64,000 nucleotides of DNA from Rotaria macrura (lineage: Eukaryota > Rotifera > Eurotatoria > Philodinida > Philodinidae). The notes under the pieces were generated by a model. That model was not told the DNA's origin. It was given only the letters and a program-made list of their open reading frames with translations, and did not search any database. The stretch is taken from NCBI GenBank assembly GCA_900239685.1, contig OENT01000592.1, forward strand, positions 30,553-94,552. Direction: 5' to 3'. Positions within the stretch are counted from its first letter, which is position 1, and each line of letters opens with the position of its first letter. The position numbers were made by a program, and so were the translations under genes. Below, piece by piece: positions 1-11,754 of the stretch.

Positions 1-3000
1 TATCAATAACTCGCATTGTATCTTGCGGATATTTAGTCCATAATGCTGTTATGAAATTTAATAAACGAACAATCACTGTACATTTTGCGCTACAAAAGAA
101 CGATAGAAGGAAAGCATCGATTTATACTTGTAAATTGATTCACATTCGGTTACTTACGTCTCAAATTGACTAATATCAGTGGGTGTAAATACATGTGTTT
201 GATTCGATGGTGGAAAATAACTAACTATATCATACAATGTACTCATTGCAATTTTCGTTATAAAATATGATAGTGCAACAATTAAACGACTTCTTTGATT
301 GCTATCTAAAAATAATGGAAGAAATCAAATAGATATTAATGGATCAACAAAACTATGTTGATAAATGAAGTATTATCCATGTCAAAAGAAGAAGACATAT
401 GAGTATCCTTTTTTAATAACTATTGAAAGAAACATGATGGAAAGGAGTGACTTTAACCATTATGAACAACATGTTCAGGATCGTAAATCCATCAGATCAT
501 GAAGATTCAAGAAATTTTTGGAAAATCAATAACTTGTTCCTCTAGGTTGGTATGTTCATTATTTTAATCTATCCATATTGTATATGATGAAGCTTGAAAT
601 TTTCAGATACGTTCCTGAATTTTCCTTGAAAAGCAGAACGAATTCTTCTGACATGTTAACTTATGTTCGAAAAGTTGAATTCCGAAATTTTTCCTTGAGA
701 TATGTCTAGTAGTCCATAGTACATTTTGATAATACCAAGCAACTTTATTCTTCGAGATACACTATTTTCATGTGAAAGTACATTTTGAGAGCTGTCCTGT
801 GAAAAATGGCTACTTTCTAAACGTTCAATGTCTTGGAAGGAAGCATTCTTTTTTAAAATGTTGTTTCTCCGATGTACTTTTGTACATCGGAGTCTGCTCA
901 TTTGTATGATGGAAATCGCACCATTCTACGATGTTACTATCAATAGTTATTTGAAAAGAAAACACGTTTCTTCTTTTTTTTGAAATTGACAATACATTGA
1001 TTAATTGAATTTCTGGACGTACCTTGAAAGAGAAGTGGATTGAGAAATCCTTGTGAAAAAACCCATGTATAACAATCTAATGAAGCAATAACCGTATCTA
1101 GCCATTGATAAACGATAGCAATGGAAAATTCTTCGGTCATATCAGTCAAACATGTTTGATGAGCTAAGCTAGCTTTGAATTTTGTTTTCTTCTCTTTATT
1201 CAATGTTCCTTCAAATCTACAGGAATATTTCAAAGACGATTATCAGATGAAATAACAACTTGATCGAACTTATGAATTTTACCGTTCAATAAAATAAATA
1301 TTTCCATCCGATTTAACTTTCAATTCAAAATATTCTCTAATCGATCGTATTCCTAGTCAAGAAACAAATCACGCAAAGTTTCGTTTTTTCATAATGCAAT
1401 ATTCATTTTTTACCCGGTAACAATGGAACGAATGTACAAACAAGTTCAATACATTTTCGTCGTGATTCAGTTTCAATTCTTCCACATTGTCGAAGTAGCC
1501 ATCGAACAGCAACGTCAAGTGTTGCATCAGTCCATGATCTAGATGAGAGAGATATTTTGAAATAGGAAATCAATAGCATAATAAACGTTAAAGTATTTAC
1601 GGTGGACGATGTCGCTTCGATGTTTCCTTGATGAATACATGTGGTTTTTCTTTTATGATTCTTTGTACATGTGATAAAGCACCTATGGCTTGTTGTTGAG
1701 TACCTGAAGAAACATAAAATAAAACTTATATAGATCTCAACATAAAAATAACTATTTCGTACCGAGCGATGGATCATCTCCTTGTGCTATAGCTAAACTT
1801 TCAACGAATACATAAAGTAATTGAAGTGTATAAACATCAATTAATGTTTCCGATTCACTTTAAAAAAGAACAAGTAATAAAATGATTTTGTACGAGTTCA
1901 AATCCATTAGAATGAAATATATTTCTCTACCGAAAAAGTGTATATATTGAATTCCATGCTAATGTTGAACCAAGCCGTTTGAAACTGTTCGGATGCATTG
2001 AAAAACTAACAATACGCTTAAGTATGGATGTAGCATTTTTCAAAAATGCAGATTTATCAAAACCACCAGCATGTTTAACAGCCCATTTAAGAAATTCTTT
2101 TAAACAAACACCACTAAAGTCTCGTATCGATGCATTACGTCCAGATATCATGCCATCCTACAGGAAACGAAAGAGAATCAATTAAATTTTATTTTCATTT
2201 AAGAAATAATATTAAACCATAAAAGTATCAAGCATTGACATTGTTTCAGGATTTTCATAGTTTTGATTCTTCGTAAACCAATGTATCATTTGAATCATAA
2301 ATGTCGTAAAAAGTGTTTTTGTGAACTACATATTGAAATAGATAAAGAAAAGATCGATTGCCATCAAAATAATTTCTTTTTCATACCGTATCAGAATCAC
2401 ACGAAAGTTCAAGCACAGCTGGAAATAAACGAGCATAGAGTTTTTCATACGAAGCCTAAACAATTATACGTATCGAAAATATATATCTTATCATTGCAGA
2501 TCATGAAAGGCAACATACGGCTGCATTGCTTCGATTATTTGCACTTTTTCCTATCATATAAAGCATTATCGATTGAAGTAATTCACAAGCTGTTATTTTT
2601 GTTTGACGATCAGAGCAGTGCAATGCTAAGTCGACGATTCGAGGTAGGAAAATATCTAAATATTATGAGATATGCATCAATGAGATGCTACTAATACATT
2701 GAATTAGTTTTCTTTGTTACCAAGATATATTGTTGGTTTTATATCATCGAATGGAACATTAAATGTTAAATGATTTTCATTGTCCCATGCAACAGCTTCT
2801 TTTATTAAATAATTGGAAGTATCATCGATAAGATAATGATTTGTACGATTGCCAATCGAACCAAGATATTTCAATATACGAAATTGAACTCGACGAATGT
2901 CGCTATCTTCGAAAAGCTATTAAACATACGCACATACAATCAGTCTTTCATTGCGGGTAGAAGGGATATCTCATCAGGACAACACAATAATTCCATATCA

Positions 3001-6000
3001 ATCAAAGTTTGTCGTCTCATTAAATCAAGATCAGATACACGCACTATTCATTGTTACTGGCCGTGTTTTACCCGTTAGGCAAAACATACGTACTTTGTGT
3101 TTTCTTTTATCAGTAACAAACTAGTGTATTTTCTCGTGATACAGACTACTATTTGTTTTCATTGGATTCAACAACGTTGATAAAACACTATAGCATGACT
3201 TCAGTACGGTCAGCCATGATAGACAGCACAATTTCTATCTGATTTCTACAAAATTCATGGTTAAATTTTTTTGTCATGATTCTTAGATATTGGTGTCTCA
3301 TAAGAAAAATTCTAACAAAACCTTTTCAATTCTAGATACATGTTTTACTTGTGAAAGATGTCGACCTTTGTTTGCTTAGTTATAAATGAATACAGGAATG
3401 ATTCTCATTAGTAAAATTTATTTAGAGACATTGAATAACTTTAAGCTTTAAAAAATTGATTTTAGGACATTTCTTTTGTCGAAGACATCAAGTTTATAAA
3501 CATGAATTCGTTTTCTACAACTCAATCTCATAATCAAGGCGTGAATTTCATTAATCGAATCTAGGCCAGCTGAAAATCTGTCACAAATCTCTTCATTGAT
3601 ATTCAACACAAGTAAACAGTGCTATGTTTAGATGATGACAATTAGTACTTAGATGAAAATTATCTGTTTCTTTTCCCTTTAAATAACAACATACGTGCTT
3701 GATTTGCTTTGTTTTTTTCAGCATTCGTGTCGGTAAAACATGTTTACTTTTTGTATTAAGACGTGTTTTTTCTTGGAGAGATGATATGATCGCACGAACA
3801 TTAACATCATCGCCTAAAAAGATTTTATAATGATAGTATAGTTAATTTTTCGAATGTTCTTTAAACAATTTATCGGTTAAGTTAAAGTAATTAGCTGTCA
3901 TATAATTCGAATGACATCATGGATTTTTTAGAATTTCATAGTACTAATCTACAGATGAATATCCATTCGAATAAAATTTGGAATATAAATATGTATTTAC
4001 GATTTTTCAAAAAAGTACAAAAAATGAATGAGAATTTTCGTCACAATCAGTATTTGTGTTATATCTACAACAATTTACTCTATTTTTAATAGATTCGAAT
4101 AGGAGATTACGAATAGACTAATTTACAATTTCTTCAAACAGATATTTTTAATATCGTCAACTATTTCTTCATTAATTTCATGGCAAATTCTTTTAGAATA
4201 TTCTCAACTACAGAGAGAGATACTTCACCGACGAACTTTAGAAGCATGAGAAGTTTAAACATTACCTTGATCATGAGATAAACGAAGAAAATCATCGAGG
4301 TAGGGTAATATTTGATCATAATAATGCGATAGATTTAATGATGTTGACTGTGACCATCGTTCCAGACTATTTATTGTTTGTTCAGCTAATGGTAAATAGG
4401 TTAAACCAATGCTTAAAGCAAGCTGTAAAACAAACGAAAATTTCAAACACTTGCTATATATTTACTGAAAAATAGACATCAAATAAATAAAAATAAAAGA
4501 TCATCTACTTGAATCGCTGGTACATAATCAGCAAAATCATAATCAATACATTCTGATGGTAATGAGATGATAAATTGTAAACATGATACTAGTAAATCAT
4601 CTCGATACTGTTTTTCACGAGATAATACTTCATGTGCAAAACGACGAACTAATGCACAAACAGATGCAACTTGTTCATTTTCATTTATGTCGACTTCCAT
4701 CATTTCAATGCCACCACGTGTCGTTGGTATCAATCGATCAGACTATTCAATATAAGTTTGGTAAAAACAAAAAACGTTCAATGCATTAAAAAAAACTGAA
4801 CATAAATACTTTGAAAAAATTTAATTTCAAACATATATTCATAACTAATGTAGCAAATCGATACATGCCACTGACTAATGGATATCTACAATTTAATCAT
4901 CAAATACAGATTAACAATCGTAGTATTTCAATTGTTGAATGTTTACTTGGTTGATGCAGCAATTATTTCATACAAGAAACGAAATATCCATTTTTGAAAA
5001 AGATCCGGTGATTGTTCAGGTAATAAGTCTCTGTAAAAGATTAGTTAGGTAAAAATTTTCTAGGATGATTAATAAATTTAATGTCTAAGAACAATATCCG
5101 ACAAGGCTTTTAGCCGATTTCCTTTTCGTTTTATATTGAAGCTCTACCAAAATAGTATCGCGAAGGTGGCACATGATGAGACTAGTTAATAAATGATTTT
5201 CTTCTCGAGAAATTATAGTCTTGTTCGAACAGAATACATCAACGAGGAATGACACGTGGTGGATGTCAATCATTATCCAAATCAAAATATGACTGGCCAA
5301 CGCTTTCTATTAGATTTGAGTATTTTAATTTACTGAAAAACTAAAAAACTTAAGAGTATCATGATTTTACAGTTCATGTGCATAAAAAGTTTATCGACTT
5401 AGATATATTATTTCGAATTCAAAGGCACTATTCGAGTCAAACTGTTAAATTTTAATAATCAATTTTCAAAGTATTCAAATATAAATGGTTGATAGTATTC
5501 GTGCTATTGCCTAAGGTTTGATAATACTGAAGTTGGAACATTTGTGAATACATACAAATACTATTCTGTTGCAAAAATCTCAAATGAATTTTAATGTCTG
5601 TTAAGATTCGACCAAGAAACGAATAAGTCAAGTTTTCCTGAACAACAAGAAAGTCTTCGAAATATAAGGTGCCGCTAATGCAAAGTTATAGTGGAATCGT
5701 TTTTTTGATAAAATACAGATATTCTGATTCTTCGTCTGACGCTGATTACGAATATCACCTTCTTTTTTCGATTAATCGAAGTCTTCATAGAGAAAAACGC
5801 AAAATACTGAGAGACACCAAAAAACCGAAAAAATGCTGCCTTGCAAAAAATCGATCGTATCACCAATCCACTGCACTTTTTTGCACTCGCCGATACGATA
5901 TTCAGATTCCTTGCATGAAATTAGTTATAGCCATGTGGTTTAAAATTNTTTTCTCTATGAAGACTTCGATTAATCGAAAAAAGAAGGTGATATTCGTAAT

Positions 6001-9000
6001 CAGCGTCAGACGAAGAATCAGAATATCTGTATTTTATCAAAAAAACGATTCCACTATAACTTTGCATTAGCGGCACCTTATATAATTAAAAAATTAATTA
6101 ACTATATCCTAATTTCAGAGATCTCATCATCTCTCTATAGCATTGCTCAAATTGTAGACATATCGTTTATTCAAGTCCTCGTATAAATGGAAATCAACTA
6201 GTTATTTATATTCAACAATTTCTTCGAATTCGATTACTTTACAAAATTCAATTTATCGTCGAATGAAAATCAACGAGAATGCTTTTCATTTAAAATCGTA
6301 TTTCAATCAGATGTAAATAAATAAGTAACGTATGCTTGTTTGTTTTCTCCTTACTGACAAAAGTCGACAAGATTGTAAAATATTTCGAAATCTTTTGGTT
6401 TAACAGGTTTCATGCCGAAAACAGGATCCGTTGTCGTTGTTCCATCATCATTTTCATCCTTCGAATAGATTTGTAATGTAAAACAACGAATATGTCTACT
6501 TTGCTTTAACTTACTTCTGTTTTTTCTCTATCAACATTTAAATCAAGTCTATCAATAATATGTAATATTGAATCAATCATTTCATCGTATAACGAAACGA
6601 GCATATTTTGTCTATCGAATATTGGATATGTACTTGTATCGAATTCTTTTAATGATGTTACATTTAAAATTATTTTCCATAATGGTATATAATTTTCATA
6701 GGTAATCGTTTTTCCAATTGATAGCAAGGATTGTGCTTGTTCTTCTGATATGTCAGGTTCAACATCTTCGATTTGTTGTTCAACAGTTGATTTCAATGGA
6801 TGAGAACAACAACGGATTATTGCTTGACTTACTAAAAATAAGAAAGAAATACATTGAAAATTAAATAGATAGTTAAAAGATAAATGAAATAAAAACCTAT
6901 TCGTGTTAGAAATGGTTTGTACGATGTTGGTTTTGTTTGCAATGCTAAAATCATTTTTATAACTGATGAACATGTTGTAGCTTGTGGTTTTGGTTGATAA
7001 CGTGGATAATAATCAATTGTCATTACAGTTAAACGCTCAAGTGGACCAAGAAATTCTTCACCAATCTAAAAAATAAAACAAGAGTGTAATACTTTTAATT
7101 CAATTAAATATTTCGTTTTACATTTGTCATTTCAATGATGATAGCCGATAGAGCATCGAGTAAATTTGGTAATGCATAGAAACGTTCATCAAATACATCA
7201 GTTGCTTGTGATAAGGTTATTGTTGGCATAGCTATTTGTTCACATCGTTGTATGAGACCAACAAACATAAATTTAACATCATCTTCAGTACCGTACAGTT
7301 TACAAGCCTAGAGAAAATATTGAACTCTTTATGATAATACGACATATTCGTTTTAGAAAAAAATTATCAATGATATTTTTTTCAGTTCAATGATTCATTT
7401 TGAATGAAAATATTTTATGATTTATCATCACTTTAGAAGATAGTTCAACATTTAATGTCATGGAAAAATCAAAAGAAGCCATTTTTAGTCTATAATGATT
7501 CTTAGTTATGCTAAGAGTAGTACAGGTATATATAAACACATGTGACATTGAGAAACAAGTTGTTTAACTTGCCTTTAAAAATTCACACTGGTATCAGTCG
7601 TTCCGTGTGATATCTATTGTTTGACTATTGATACTGAACTCATAATGTCTGATGTTAGTGAATAAGATTGTTTCGATCAAACTTTAAATTATTTCAAGTT
7701 TTCCATCGGATGATATTCTAGTCAGTGTCTGAGTAATTTCGAATATCCATTACGATTTGATCAAACCTTAAAATCTGAATCTTAAATCCGACTCGCAGAT
7801 AGACTATAACTAAATGAATTTTAATAAATATTTTCAAACATCTGGACGAATTCTTCTGCTAGAGATAGAAATTGTTCGCAATATGTTCTTTTTATGTGCA
7901 GTTTGCTTGAAAAAATTCTGCTGAACTCCTTCTACTAGTACACTACTTTACTGTCTAGAAACTAAATAACATTGGTTGATTCTTTTGAATTAGCAACATT
8001 CGTTTCAATAGAAAATTGAAATAAAATACAATCAACAGTTCATTTTTCGCATTCACATTTTTCAACATGCAAGTTAGGCTGTAAAACACCGAAAATCAAG
8101 AATCTCGAATGCACAAAATATCGAAAAGAAAATGCCGAAGAGTAAAATATCGCTTATTGAGTGAGAGTGTTGGCAATGTTCCAATATTGGATTTTCGATC
8201 AGTTGCTGTGTAAAAAAAGGTAAGAAAATTAAGATTTTTGTTTTGCTTAGTGAATGCAAAATTATAAAAAGAAAAGATGAGCAAGTTTCTATACTTTAAT
8301 TCAAATTAGCAGTGTCATATTCTAAAATTTGGAGATGCCAGCACTTCTTATCCCGAAGATGTTGTATCTATAATGAGTTATGTGTAAAGCGGGGGTGGCG
8401 GTAGATCTACATGTCTAAATGAGATGGTACTTATCAAGTGGTACATGGATCTTCTTATGTTGAAGATACTGCGTCACCGACGCGAGAAGTGCTGGCGTCT
8501 CCAAATTTTTGGATATGTGACTTAGCTTATTCGAATTCAATGAAAAAATGCTACTTGGAATTGACATACAATGATCAATTTATTCTTAGCATTCTTCGCG
8601 AGTTAGAATGATAGACCTTGTACATCGATTTCTGCATTATCGAATTAAGTTGAACGTGTTTGAAGCCTATCCTGCATGAGGCACACTTTTGATTGTGAAT
8701 GTGGATACCGCTGGATTTTGAGGATGGGTACGTGGATGTGACTATATCAGTGTGCATGAAAGTGAACAAAAAGTCCTCGACAACACACATATGCAAGTCA
8801 TACAAGGAAGCATAGGCTATGTGTCGCGATCATATGTGTTTTTTGTAAAAAAATTTTGAGATTATGCCATTCAAGGCGTTTTTCTTGCGATGTTTTTCAA
8901 GCATACCAAAATGCAATCATGACGCACATGACAAAAAAAAAGGTAAGTCGTCAGTGGAACACAAAATGTAAATAAAGAACTACTAATGTTCACACAAGAT

Positions 9001-11491
9001 TTTTTAAAAGGTTCCTCCCGTCTATCGATCGAATCAACGAAGAAAAAAAAATTCCCATAACTTCGTTTCATAGTGACTGAATCAACACACTACTAAAGTT
9101 GAATAATAAAACATAAAAAAATAGACTGAATGACCTTGTGACATCAATAATCGTCTTAAGTCAATTAAATCAAAGATTAAAAAAATTCGTGGTATGTCCT
9201 CATATCAAAATTAATTTTGAAAAATTCTTTATCTTACATTAGCAAATATTCCATAGCCACGAATGCCCATAGCTAAATCTCGAATTTCTAATTCAGGTGA
9301 ATCGATTTTATCCCGAAATTCTTTAATAAAATATTGAAATGTAATCACAGCACGACGACGTTGTTCTGGTGTTTTAATGTTTGATTCTTTTAGTGCATTT
9401 GCAACCTGTATACAAACAAAAAAACATATAGATAAAGATAAAATAAAATAAAATGTTTCTATGAAAATATTAATTACACCGAGCAAAAATGTATCATAAG
9501 CACGTTGAGCTATTTTTTTCACATCATAATTATCGTGTGCATTCCATGCACGCAAACAACGAAGTATGTCCGGATAATCATCATAAAGATATTCAGTAAA
9601 TAAAGTTGAATGTTGAGCAAATAATTCAAGACCAGCTTGAAGTAGAAACAGAAAGAGAAACTATTTTCTTCTTATATTGCTAATAAAAAAAAATTCTCTT
9701 TTACCTTTAACTAGTGCATATCGATTTAAATTCGTTTGATCTTGTGTTTGTATAGCACGTGATGCATAAATATAGACACGTTTTAAATCAGATTCACAGC
9801 GTATTTGTTCTTCTTTAATACGTTTCTCATCTTCTTTGGTTTTATTTCGAGTTAATGTTGTTTGTTGAACTAACAACATAGTCAATGGATTATGGACTAA
9901 CTCGGAGAGATTTATTTCAATTTTACCTGGAATTGATGATGGAACAAAATTAGACAGATAATAAATCAAGCCTTCCATAGCACCAGCAGCTATTAACATT
10001 TCAAATTTCACAGAATCTCGAACCAACTAAATATAAATAGATCAATGATAAAAATAAACGAAATCAAATCATTCTGTAAATGATATATATCTCGAACGTT
10101 TCCACATATTTAGAACAACACAGCGTGTTTATCAATGCCCATAATTTGTAATCTATTCTAATTATTGATGATGAACTCTCTTCAAATGTAACAATCCATA
10201 TAATGAATGACAACACTCACCTTTCACTAATATACTCAACGAAATATTATACTTAACAATCAAAAATTAGTTTCCTTCTATAATTTCACTTAGATGTGAA
10301 AACCTTCTCTCTATAATTCCGCTTTGCTCAAATTATCATGGATCGATCGCAAGCAACCAGATCTTTTTCCAGATAGATAGAATGAAAATTTTCATTTCAA
10401 ATGCTAATCAGGAATAGAGTTTCACAGATGGAAGACGTGAGATAAATGTATCTGAAGTTAGTGAATGTTGCAGAAGAACTTCTGCAATTGTAACATGTCT
10501 ACACTAGAGACTTGAATTTCGATTGAAAAATGATTTCATTGTTCGTGACATCCCTTCATCGTATGACATACATATTGCTACCGACTAATAAAGAATCGAG
10601 TACATACATGTTCATGTAAATACTTTAAATATTGTCCAAGTAAGAGTGGATCTGAATATTTACGCATATGTTCAGGAAAAAATTTACATAGTAAACCCAA
10701 AAATGCCAACGAAAGTCCTTTGACTAAAACATAAAAGAAAGAAGCACCCAATCAAGAAATTCTGCTATGTTAATTAACATGATTGATTTACTTGTTGCTG
10801 TTGTTTTTGAACTTTGTAATCCGATTTGATCGAGAAATGTTGTAGCCATTTTATCAATTTCGCTTTCCATATCAGGAAAACCGGCAGTTAATTCCATTAG
10901 CTTAAAACGAAAAACACCAGAGAAGATTTATATAATTGGAAGTAAAATAGTTTACTTGTGACAAAACAGGAAATATTGCTGCGCGTACATCCGATGCACT
11001 ATCGACGTTGAATATTATTAAAAGAACTGTTTTAAGTTCAACAGCATATGCTAGAATTTTGTTTGATGCAGTTTCAACAAAGAATTTTAGAAATTGTAAA
11101 ATTTCCATTTTTGTTTTTTTCAACTAATAAAAAAACGTCAAGGTAAATCGAATTAAATTCATTTGTAACATCAAAATCATGTCATTTCAAACTTCAATTT
11201 TTGAGCTTGCACGTCGAAGAAATGTCAAAATATTTCTTTGTCCAGCAAATAATGCCGATAAACACATGGCTGTAAGAGTATTCAAAAAATTGAATTACAT
11301 TACATACTAGATATATATTTGTTTCTACCTGTTTGCATTGATGATGGTTGTTCGGAATAAGCTTGAGCAAGATCACCGATGAGTACTGAACATTGTTCAT
11401 CAACATCAGGAATTTCACGTAATCGATCAAGATTATCATGTAATTCTATTATGTAATTGTCGAAGTTCGATGTTGCAGATGCGTCAGTCAT
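1..11491 (-). CDS. PRKDC: DNA-dependent protein kinase catalytic subunit, N-terminal third (partial)
   Basis: DNA-PKcs is the giant HEAT-repeat PI3K-like kinase that docks on Ku at double-strand breaks in non-homologous end joining. About 1,410 codons of the N-terminal HEAT region are here; the kinase domain lies beyond base 1. Exons from the 5' end: 11329-11491, 11193-11269, 10956-11123, 10792-10900, 10608-10723, 9705-10026, 9480-9635, 9238-9405, 7122-7307, 6897-7065, 6515-6831, 6355-6458, 4947-5030, 4810-4885, 4509-4742, 4266-4422, 2721-2916, 2519-2655, 2387-2455, 2218-2325, 1931-2157, 1763-1857, 1601-1703, 1414-1538, 1283-1352, 1023-1216, 158-305, 1-89. Phases agree across all exons from 2916 down to 1. 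Diagnostic blocks resemble vertebrate DNA-PKcs: [72 protein letters not shown]. One or more small exons between 2917 and 4265 are unresolved (candidate 4127-4202). The ATG at 11491 is the first in a plausible context; an upstream 5' leader exon is possible. Confidence 0.93.
306..1022. repeat. PRKDC intron carrying copy A of a dispersed ~650-bp repeat
   Basis: From about 370 to 1000 this intron aligns along its whole length, same orientation, with 58190-58870 in the intron of another gene. Shared blocks include the stretches around 395-430, 490-505, 570-610, 770-800 and 905-945. The copies are diverged, with substitutions and small indels throughout. Copy A also has a perfect hairpin, 11-bp arms with a TTTT loop at 867-892, degraded in copy B. 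No target duplication or terminal repeat was recognised, so the class is unknown. Confidence 0.8.
5662..6083. mobile_element. Perfect foldback (MITE-like) element in a PRKDC intron
   Basis: The left arm, about 5662-5796, is matched base for base by the reverse complement of the right arm, about 5949-6083. The arms are roughly 135 bp and the spacer is about 150 bp. Outer ends read TAAGGTGCCGCTAATGC and its complement, and both are bordered by TA, fitting a Tc1/mariner-type non-autonomous element with a TA target duplication. The only ambiguous base in the window (N, 5948) sits where the right arm begins, so hairpin-related sequencing or assembly trouble is possible. It lies between exons 4947-5030 and 6355-6458. 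No transposase is encoded. Confidence 0.85.
8314..8521. mobile_element. Short inverted-repeat (MITE-like) element in a PRKDC intron
   Basis: Imperfect terminal inverted repeats of about 35 bp: 8314-8348 pairs with 8485-8521, sharing the core AATTTGGAG-TGCCAGCACTTCT with a few mismatches. The total length is about 208 bp. Weaker complementarity continues inward. It lies in the 1.9-kb intron 7308-9237, which separates two exons that are contiguous in vertebrate DNA-PKcs. No coding capacity. Superfamily not assigned. Confidence 0.7.
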
Positions 11492-11754
11492 CTTTGAAAG
11501 TGACTTGAGACTAGAATTTTTAAAAAAAGCCTTACTTCGAATTGCCCGCAAATGAACAAAGGCCCTCTGTAGGAACGAATAAGAAAAATATGTTACTGAC
11601 ATCTTTCATTTTGATTGAAAAAGGAAACGGTTTCTTTTTTTTTGGAGGACATAACTAAGAAAAGAAATTCTATTCTGTATGAATAATGTCCAAGCACATT
11701 TATGAAAGGGATTTATTTTAAGTTTGACAAAACAGAAACGTCAGAAATATCCGA
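11492..11754. promoter_or_regulatory. Divergent promoter between PRKDC and CEP104
   Basis: Only 263 bp separate the PRKDC ATG (minus strand, 11491) from the CEP104 ATG (plus strand, 11755), so the two genes must share a compact divergent control region, including both 5' leaders. A splice-acceptor-like TTCCTACAG on the minus strand near 11560-11570 suggests that part of it may be a PRKDC 5' leader intron or exon. No TATA box or other core element was recognised with confidence. Confidence 0.6.

Noticed and set aside
2263..2694. 143-codon open frame on the plus strand
   Set aside because: It lies antisense to three phase-consistent PRKDC exons (2519-2655, 2387-2455, 2218-2325) that match DNA-PKcs; its own peptide resembles nothing known.
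2930..3060. Possible PRKDC exon on the minus strand encoding [16 protein letters not shown]...
   Set aside because: It looks coding-like but ends in an in-frame TGA before any donor, and its phase does not fit the neighbours.
5669..6070. 133-codon plus-strand and 63-codon minus-strand frames with the same C-terminus
   Set aside because: They result from the perfect inverted repeat being read on both strands; not a gene.
1..11491. Exportin (XPO4/XPO7-like) identity for the minus-strand gene
   Set aside because: First suggested by HEAT-like helices, but conserved blocks and their order match DNA-PKcs throughout.
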